DNA from: Porticoccus sp038143955
GTDB lineage: Bacteria > Pseudomonadota > Gammaproteobacteria > Pseudomonadales > Porticoccaceae
DNA: 64,000 nt
NCBI GenBank assembly: GCA_038143955.1
Contig: JAYQMT010000005.1
Coordinates: 1,253,278 to 1,317,277 of the forward strand
Direction: 5' to 3'
Below, piece after piece: positions 58,741 through 64,000 of the stretch. The translations under genes and the position numbers were made by a program. Positions within the stretch are counted from its first letter, which is position 1. The number at the start of each line of letters is the position of its first letter. The notes beneath the pieces are model-generated. The model had not been told where the DNA came from and ran no database searches. It saw only the letters and a program-made list of their open reading frames with translations.

Positions 58741-59306
58741 TGGAAAACAGTACCCCAAAAAGTTCTATTAAAAAGACTTTGCTTAAACTATCAGTTGGAG
58801 CAATTGGGATGTTTGTATTTGCAGTTTTTCTAATGCCCCCTTTATATTATGCTCTATGTGACCTAACTGGCATTGGCGGTAAAACAGCTGGTCGCTATGA
58901 ATCGAAAGATACAACAATTGATACAACACGAACGGTAAAAGTGCAATTCCTTACAATAAATAATGGTTCTATGCCATGGGATTTCTCACCTAGAGTTACC
59001 GAAGTCGTTGTTCACCCGGGAGAAGCTAAAGCCGTTACTTTTTATGCAAAGAATAGGACTTCAAAAAATATGGTTGCTCAAGCTATTCCAAATCTTACTC
59101 CATTTAGTGCGACTAATTATTTTCATAAAACCGAATGTTTTTGTTTTAACCAACAGCCACTAAATGCTTGGGACGAAATAGATATGCCATTAGTATTCAT
59201 AGTTGATAAAGATATTCCAAAATCAGTTAATACTATTACATTGTCATATACACTTTTTGACATAACTGAAAGTACAAATGACTTAACAGTTGCACAGCTT
59301 AATTAG
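58740..59306 (+). CDS. ctaG: cytochrome c oxidase assembly protein Cox11/CtaG
   Basis: Copper chaperone inserting CuB into subunit I. From 58740: 188 residues, one N-terminal membrane helix (about residues 15-40), periplasmic domain with the copper-site motif ECFCFNQQPL, plus NRTSKNMVAQAIPNLTP. The start codon shares a base with the coxA stop, so translation is coupled. Confidence 0.94.
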   Translation: MENSTPKSSIKKTLLKLSVGAIGMFVFAVFLMPPLYYALCDLTGIGGKTAGRYESKDTTIDTTRTVKVQFLTINNGSMPWDFSPRVTEVVVHPGEAKAVTFYAKNRTSKNMVAQAIPNLTPFSATNYFHKTECFCFNQQPLNAWDEIDMPLVFIVDKDIPKSVNTITLSYTLFDITESTNDLTVAQLN

Positions 59307-59337
59307 TGGCCGACAAAAAGAATAAAGGAGATAGTTA

Positions 59338-60247
59338 ATGTCAACCGAAGGCGAATATTACGTACCAGAATCAAGTAAGTTACCTCTTTTTGCGGCTATA
59401 GGGTTGGGTATAATTGCAGTAGGTGCAGGTTCATGGGTGCAAGGCCAAAGCTCCCTAACATTTTGGGTTGGATCCTTTGTTATCGCTGCGACTTTATATA
59501 AATGGTTTAGTATAGTAATAAATGAAAATATGGCCGGTATGAATAGCGATCAGTTGAAACGATCCTATGTTTGGGGCATGAGCTGGTTTATCTTTTCCGA
59601 AGTTATGTTCTTTGCCGTATTTTTTGGCTCTCTATGGTACATAAGGGCATTAGTTTTACCTTGGCTAGGCGGTGAAACTACAGCAACAACATCAAATGAT
59701 TTGTTGTGGTCAGGCTTCGAGCCAACATGGCCATTAATGGTAACTCCTGATCAAGCAGCAAACGGTGAATCTGCGCAATTTACGGGACCAGAGCAAAATA
59801 TGAGTTTCCCTGGCTGGGATAGGATATTGCAGTGGTTGCCACTTTGGAATACCGTTATTTTACTTAGTTCGAGTGTTACTGTTCATATTGCACATACAGG
59901 TCTTAAAAACAACGATCGTAAGAAATTTAATTTATGGTTGGGTATAACAGTTTTACTCGGTATGATTTTTCTGGTGCTTCAAGCCGAGGAGTATATAGAA
60001 GCCTATGTGCACATGGGTTTAACACTTGAGTCTGGAATATACGGCACGATCTTTTTTATGATGACAGGTTTTCATGGAGCTCATGTAACATTTGGAACGA
60101 TTATGCTACTTGTTCAGTTCCTTAGAGGCCTAAAAAGGTCATTTTAACGATAAAGATCAGTTTGGTTTTGAAGCGGCATCATGGTATTGGCATTTCGTTG
60201 ATGTTGTCTGGGTTGGGTTGTTTTTATTTGTTTATATTCTGGCCTAA
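59338..60247 (+). CDS. coxC: cytochrome c oxidase subunit III (frameshifted near 3' end)
   Basis: Third core subunit, stabilising proton pumping. Seven helices expected. Motifs: MSWFIFSEVMFFAVFFGSLWY, WNTVILLSSSVTVHIAH, LQAEEYIEA, YGTIFFMMTGFHGAHV. The frame breaks in the A5 run at 60132-60136; removing one A gives LRGLKGHFNDKDQFGFEAASWYWHFVDVVW, which is the conserved last helix, and the true stop at 60245-60247 (302 residues). Confidence 0.95.
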
Positions 60248-60275
60248 TAAATTTTACAAATATTAAAATTTAAAT

Positions 60276-60533
60276 TTAAGGTTTTGTAGTTAGTGGGATG
60301 AGTCGTTCAGGATGTAGCTTTTTATCCCATGGCGCTTTACTACCCAGTTGGCCCGAATAAACCCCCCAAGAAATTGTCAAAAGTAATAGTACTGCTAATG
60401 AGACTCGAATTCCCAAAGCATACAGAGTCCTCCTTTTAGAATTTCCAACATCTTTCATTAGAAAAACTAAAGCACTACTGAGACTTACTATAATACCTAT
60501 AAACAAAATAACTATAACAACTTTTAGAAGCAT
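60276..60533 (-). CDS. twin-transmembrane protein, DUF2909 family
   Basis: 85-residue protein with two membrane helices (MLLKVVIVILFIGIIVSLSS and YALGIRVSLAVLLLLTISWG) and a conserved KDVGNSKRRTLYALGIRVSL loop. Genes of this family sit between coxC and surf1 on the opposite strand in pseudomonads, exactly as here, so a role in oxidase assembly is inferred. Function unproven. Confidence 0.85.
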   Translation of the reverse strand: MLLKVVIVILFIGIIVSLSSALVFLMKDVGNSKRRTLYALGIRVSLAVLLLLTISWGVYSGQLGSKAPWDKKLHPERLIPLTTKP

Positions 60534-60656
60534 AAATATTCCTCCTCTGGTGGGTGTACCTAAATGTTATTGTATTGTAGCGTTTAAATATTAAAATAGG
60601 TAAATCAATAAAAATTATATGGTTATTTTTTTCAATAGAAATTTGAAAGGTGAGCA

Positions 60657-61436
60657 GTGACACAACAAACTAAGAAAACGAAAACTCATTTCCAATGGCA
60701 ATTTAATTGGAAGATTATCTTATTCGTATTATTTTTTTTACCGGTAACTGTTAGCTTGGCATTTTGGCAAGTTGATAGAGCAGAGGAAAAAAATAATTTG
60801 TTGAGCATATATAAAGGTCGAGCTGAAGCTGCACCAATTTCACTCTCTTTAGTAAAAAGCAGTTACGCTCAGAGCGGCAATCAGATCGAGAGCCCAGATT
60901 ATGTGAGGGTAAACATAGATGGAAAATATGATAATCAATCCACATTGTTGTTAGATAATCGCGTCAGCAACGGTCGACCTGGATATGATGTAATAAGCCC
61001 ATTTAAGACAGTCAATGGGCAGTGGATTTTGGTCAATCGTGGTTGGATTGCTGCAGATCTAGACCGTAGAATATTACCTGAAATACCTATCATCACTGCA
61101 CCGGTAAGTATAAATGGTTACCTATATCGTTCTCCTGGAAAACAAATTATGCTTGGTAACGATCCATGGGTTAAAGGAGAAAGCCCAGTAGTCATACAAA
61201 GTCTCGATCCTGAAATAATATCCAAAAAATTAGGTACTAAGTTTTATGATTTTAGTCTCAGGTTAAATGCATCAGAGATTGGCGCTTTAAAAACAGGGTG
61301 GCCTGTCGTAAACGTTCAACCAGGGAAACATACAGGTTATGCATTTCAATGGTCAGCTCTCGCGCTAGCTTTAATAGTTTTAGCAATTTTTGCTAATTCA
61401 AATCTAGGGCACGTTATCGGTTCTAGGCGTAGTTAA
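60657..61436 (+). CDS. surf1: SURF1-family cytochrome oxidase assembly protein
   Basis: Inner-membrane protein helping heme a delivery to subunit I. 259 residues: two membrane helices flanking a periplasmic domain. N-terminal helix at about residues 16-40 with FLPVTVSLAFWQVDRAEEK; DYVRVNIDGKYDNQSTLLLDNRVSNGRPGYDV and WILVNRGWIAAD are the SURF1 signatures; C-terminal helix ends HTGYAFQWSALALALIVLAIF. The start codon is GTG at 60657 behind AAAGGTGAG. Confidence 0.93.
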   Translation: MTQQTKKTKTHFQWQFNWKIILFVLFFLPVTVSLAFWQVDRAEEKNNLLSIYKGRAEAAPISLSLVKSSYAQSGNQIESPDYVRVNIDGKYDNQSTLLLDNRVSNGRPGYDVISPFKTVNGQWILVNRGWIAADLDRRILPEIPIITAPVSINGYLYRSPGKQIMLGNDPWVKGESPVVIQSLDPEIISKKLGTKFYDFSLRLNASEIGALKTGWPVVNVQPGKHTGYAFQWSALALALIVLAIFANSNLGHVIGSRRS

Positions 61437-61463
61437 TATTTAATCTTAGATGGAGTATTTGTA

Positions 61464-62090
61464 GTGGAAAAAGGTAATATGAAAGGACAATGGCAAGTAT
61501 GGTTTATGATAATAATGCTCGGGGGTGTTGTTGCCTTAGGGTTTTTGATTTACCCTAAAACCGAAGATCAAAGAAATAGTCTGTTATCTAAATTAGGAAC
61601 AACTAATCACGGTAATTTTATTGTTCCTCCCGTATCGATTAAAGATTTAAATCTAAAATCTGTAGACGGTCAAATCTGGGATTTTTCAGATAAAAAACCT
61701 AAATGGAGATTAATAATCGCTGGTGATCAAGAGTGTTCAGATCAGTGTCGTGAATTACTTTATCTAACACGACAAGTTCATATTAGTTTAGGTAAATATA
61801 GTCGAAGATTCGAGCGTCTTTATATTTCTTTGGATCAAACTATGGGAGCTGAAGTTTTAGAGTTCTTAAAATTGAATCACCCTTTTTTAAAAGTTATACA
61901 TGGGGATGAAAAAGAATTCGAGTCTATGCTTGCAAAAACTAATACTCTTTTTTATGAGCAAGATATTAAAACTAACCGAGCGTATCTTGTTGATCAACAG
62001 GGCTTTGCCATGATGTCATATGATTTGTCTCACAAAGGAACGGAAATCATAGAAGATATTGAGCACTTAATGAAGTATTCTTCTCAGTAG
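61464..62090 (+). CDS. cytochrome oxidase cluster membrane protein, thioredoxin/Sco-like fold
   Basis: 208 residues; one N-terminal membrane helix (about residues 8-28) and a soluble domain with IAGDQECSDQCRELLYL, a CxxxC pair like that of Sco copper chaperones, then FERLYISLDQ and VIHGDEKEFESML. Proteins of this type lie between surf1 and ctaA in pseudomonad cox clusters. A role in copper delivery or redox control of oxidase assembly is inferred. The start is GTG at 61464 with GGAG upstream; ATG at 61479 is an alternative. Confidence 0.75.
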   Translation: MEKGNMKGQWQVWFMIIMLGGVVALGFLIYPKTEDQRNSLLSKLGTTNHGNFIVPPVSIKDLNLKSVDGQIWDFSDKKPKWRLIIAGDQECSDQCRELLYLTRQVHISLGKYSRRFERLYISLDQTMGAEVLEFLKLNHPFLKVIHGDEKEFESMLAKTNTLFYEQDIKTNRAYLVDQQGFAMMSYDLSHKGTEIIEDIEHLMKYSSQ

Positions 62091-62181
62091 TTTGCCCCTT
62101 ACACACTTCTTATAAACTAAAAAATTTAAAGGATAAGAATTAAAACATTTTGCTAAGTCTAGGTGTAAATCTATCCAATAA

Positions 62182-63159
62182 ATGCTTTTTTTAACGGCGA
62201 CCTCAGCTGTTATTTTTTCTATTATTAATTTAACTCTTAATATTTATTCACGTTTTGAAGATACTAGCTTTGATTGCTTAGAATGGTTAGATTGTATGGG
62301 TAATTTTTATATTACCGATGTAAGTTTAATTAGTAATCTTAGATACTATATCAGTGTGATTGGCTGGCAGGAAATAATAAACCAAATTTCTCATTTTATG
62401 TTGATTGTTACGGTTACGATCTTGGTGATCAAATCATGGTTACTACGAAAGAAAAACAAAATTTTATATCAATTATCAATCTTCATATTACTTACAATTT
62501 TTTTGCATACTTTCATGAGCATCTGGTTTTCTGATATGTTCGTTTTACCTCAAATAGCTTTATTGCATTTTAAATTGGGTGTCATCATATCTCTACTATT
62601 ATGGATATACGCAGTGAGAACTCAGAAAAATAACTGGTCAGTATCAAAAAAAAACATTCATAGGTTTAATAAAACTAAGCCATGGATCACTTTAGCGATT
62701 ATAATAAGCATGATAGAGATTGCACTAGGAGGGTGGACAAGTGTAAAGTTTGCTTCATTTGCCTGTACAGACTTTCCATTATGCCAAAATTCATGGTGGC
62801 CAGCGATGGACTTGAAGGAAGGATTTAATTTTAACAAACCTTTAGGTTTAGAGGCTTTAGACAGCCAGCCTCGCATAGCTATACATATGGTGCATAGGCT
62901 TGGGGTTTTGGTTGCAACGATTTATGTTTTAGGTTTGTCTATTTTTTTGTTAAAGACGCCTTTCTATGAGATAAATCAAGTAGCTAGAGTGCTGATGAGT
63001 ATTTTGTTCATCCGCATGATTTTTTTAGCTTATGCTGGATATTTACAAGATATAGTTTTTTTAACAATTGTTTATAACTTAGGAGGCCTAACGTTATTGT
63101 TAGTTCTTGCTGGTCTTGCAGTCAAAATGACTTATGTTAGCAACAACAATTTTAATTAA
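62182..63159 (+). CDS. ctaA: heme A synthase (CtaA/Cox15)
   Basis: Oxidises heme O to heme A for the aa3 oxidase. 325 residues, eight helices expected. Both cysteine-pair loops are present in modified form: CLEWLDC near residue 32 (usually CPDWPGC) and CTDFPLCQNSWWP. Heme histidines lie in HFMLIVTVTIL, LLHFKLG and IHMVHRLGVLV. The first helix and loop are unusually divergent, and no Shine-Dalgarno precedes ATG 62182; a stop lies directly upstream in frame. Confidence 0.88.
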   Translation: MLFLTATSAVIFSIINLTLNIYSRFEDTSFDCLEWLDCMGNFYITDVSLISNLRYYISVIGWQEIINQISHFMLIVTVTILVIKSWLLRKKNKILYQLSIFILLTIFLHTFMSIWFSDMFVLPQIALLHFKLGVIISLLLWIYAVRTQKNNWSVSKKNIHRFNKTKPWITLAIIISMIEIALGGWTSVKFASFACTDFPLCQNSWWPAMDLKEGFNFNKPLGLEALDSQPRIAIHMVHRLGVLVATIYVLGLSIFLLKTPFYEINQVARVLMSILFIRMIFLAYAGYLQDIVFLTIVYNLGGLTLLLVLAGLAVKMTYVSNNNFN

Positions 63160-63168
63160 GGTGTTAAG

Positions 63169-64000
63169 GTGACAAAAATAGCAGCGACTGATTTAGAGAA
63201 GACTAGTTTCAGGGATTATTTGGAGCTGACTAAGCCTAAAGTAGTTGCATTAATGATCCTAACTTCAATTATTGGTATGTTTTTATCAGTGCCTGGTATG
63301 GTGCCTATAGATGTACTTATATTAGGCAATGTGGGAATAGCTCTATGTGCTGGTGCCGCAGCCGTTATAAACCATGTGGTAGATCGAAAAATTGATCTCA
63401 AAATGTCTAGAACACTAAACCGTCCAGTTGCTAAAGGAAGAGTAAGCCCCTATCAGGCGTTGCTTTTTTCGACGATACTAGGTTTGATCGGTATGGCTAT
63501 TTTGCTAGTTTATATCAATTCTTTAACTGCATGGTTAACACTTGCTTCTTTGTTCGGTTATGCAGTGCTTTATACTTCGTACTTAAAACGAGCAACACCG
63601 CAGAATATTGTCATAGGTGGATTAGCTGGAGCAGTTCCTCCATTATTGGGTTGGACGGCTGTAACTGGTGAGATACATGGCCATGCATTACTATTAGTTT
63701 TGATAATTTTCGCCTGGACACCGCCCCATTTCTGGGCCTTAGCTGTTCATCGTAAAGATGAATATGCAAAAGCAGAAATTCCTATGTTGCCAGTTACACA
63801 TGGAGAAAAATATACAAAAATAAGCATTCTCTTATATACCGTATTGATGATACTGGTAACTTTATTACCTTTTGCAGTGGGAATGAGTGGTTGGCTATAT
63901 ATTTTAGGGGCACTAATCTTGGGAGCTGGTTTTTTATATTGGGCGATTATGATGATGCTTGATCGTAATCCAAATGCAGGTATGGATACTTTCAAGTATT
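63169..64000 (+). CDS. ctaB: protoheme IX farnesyltransferase (heme O synthase), cut by window end
   Basis: Converts heme B to heme O, the substrate of heme A synthase. The start is GTG at 63169, nine bases after the ctaA stop; the frame stays open to base 64000. Visible motifs: YLELTKPKVVALMILTSIIGM, NHVVDRKIDLKMSRTLNRPVAKGRV (prenyl-diphosphate D-rich site), YTSYLKRATPQNIVIGGLAGAVPPLLGW, and PHFWALAVHRKDEYAKAEIPMLPV. Last gene of the cox cluster seen; the 3' end is outside the window. Confidence 0.95.
   Translation, partial: MTKIAATDLEKTSFRDYLELTKPKVVALMILTSIIGMFLSVPGMVPIDVLILGNVGIALCAGAAAVINHVVDRKIDLKMSRTLNRPVAKGRVSPYQALLFSTILGLIGMAILLVYINSLTAWLTLASLFGYAVLYTSYLKRATPQNIVIGGLAGAVPPLLGWTAVTGEIHGHALLLVLIIFAWTPPHFWALAVHRKDEYAKAEIPMLPVTHGEKYTKISILLYTVLMILVTLLPFAVGMSGWLYILGALILGAGFLYWAIMMMLDRNPNAGMDTFKY

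Noticed and set aside
1..64000. rRNA, tRNA, CRISPR arrays and insertion sequences
   Set aside because: None found by eye; the intergenic gaps are short and lack cloverleaf or repeat-spacer patterns. A tRNA/rRNA search program would be decisive.

Overview
This window is the origin-proximal chromosome of an AT-rich, aerobic gammaproteobacterium. Gene content and order (glyQ-glyS-gmhB-plsC-gyrB-recF-dnaN-dnaA; mnmG-rsmG-parA-parB-atp operon-glmU-glmS; trkH-trkA-rsmB-fmt-def; tsaC-hemF-aroE; coxB-coxA-cox11-coxC-DUF2909-surf1-ctaA-ctaB) follow the Pseudomonas-type origin region closely. I do not assign a genus. There are no rRNA or tRNA genes, insertion sequences, CRISPR arrays or prophage genes that I can see.

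Layout. 1-2.5 kb: pst phosphate uptake (pstC, pstS, leftward) behind a clear Pho box. 2.6-4.5 kb: TRAP transporter membrane subunits dctQ and dctM, then a glutaredoxin. 4.9-9.3 kb: glycyl-tRNA synthetase, heptose bisphosphatase, acyltransferase. 9.3-15.4 kb: gyrB, recF, dnaN, dnaA, leftward. 15.7-19.7 kb: mnmE, yidC, yidD, rnpA, rpmH, leftward. 20.2-31.5 kb: mnmG, rsmG, parAB and the nine-gene atp operon, rightward, ending in a strong terminator. 31.6-34.9 kb: glmU, glmS. 35.4-42.4 kb: a less conserved stretch with alternative oxidase, a ferritin-like protein, a small membrane protein, a WecA-like transferase, ferredoxin-NADP reductase, a photolyase-related protein, djlA and hexR. 42.6-55.8 kb: uvrD, an orphan TRAP binding protein, trkHA, rsmB, fmt, def, purE, tsaC, hemF, aroE, a gamma-carbonic-anhydrase-like protein and yheV. 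56-64 kb: aa3-type cytochrome c oxidase with its assembly and heme A synthesis genes, cut off inside ctaB.

Four points stand out. (1) Two perfect ParB-binding parS sites lie inside recF, and both encode the same FHVEH peptide. (2) The rpmH-mnmE block is inverted relative to the Pseudomonas order, and each of its two edges carries a cluster of DnaA boxes, as if an ancestral oriC had been split; gene strand switches at the rpmH-mnmG gap (19677-20161), which I favour as the working origin. (3) At least sixteen genes, many essential (dnaA, glyS, atpF, atpD, atpC, glmU, hemF, trkH), carry single-site frameshifts, mostly in short homopolymers, while otherwise reading as intact proteins; this looks like residual sequencing or assembly error, and these genes are annotated as whole genes with the break given. 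(4) The cell appears to have a branched respiratory chain: an aa3 oxidase plus a cyanide-insensitive alternative oxidase next to a ferritin-like protein.
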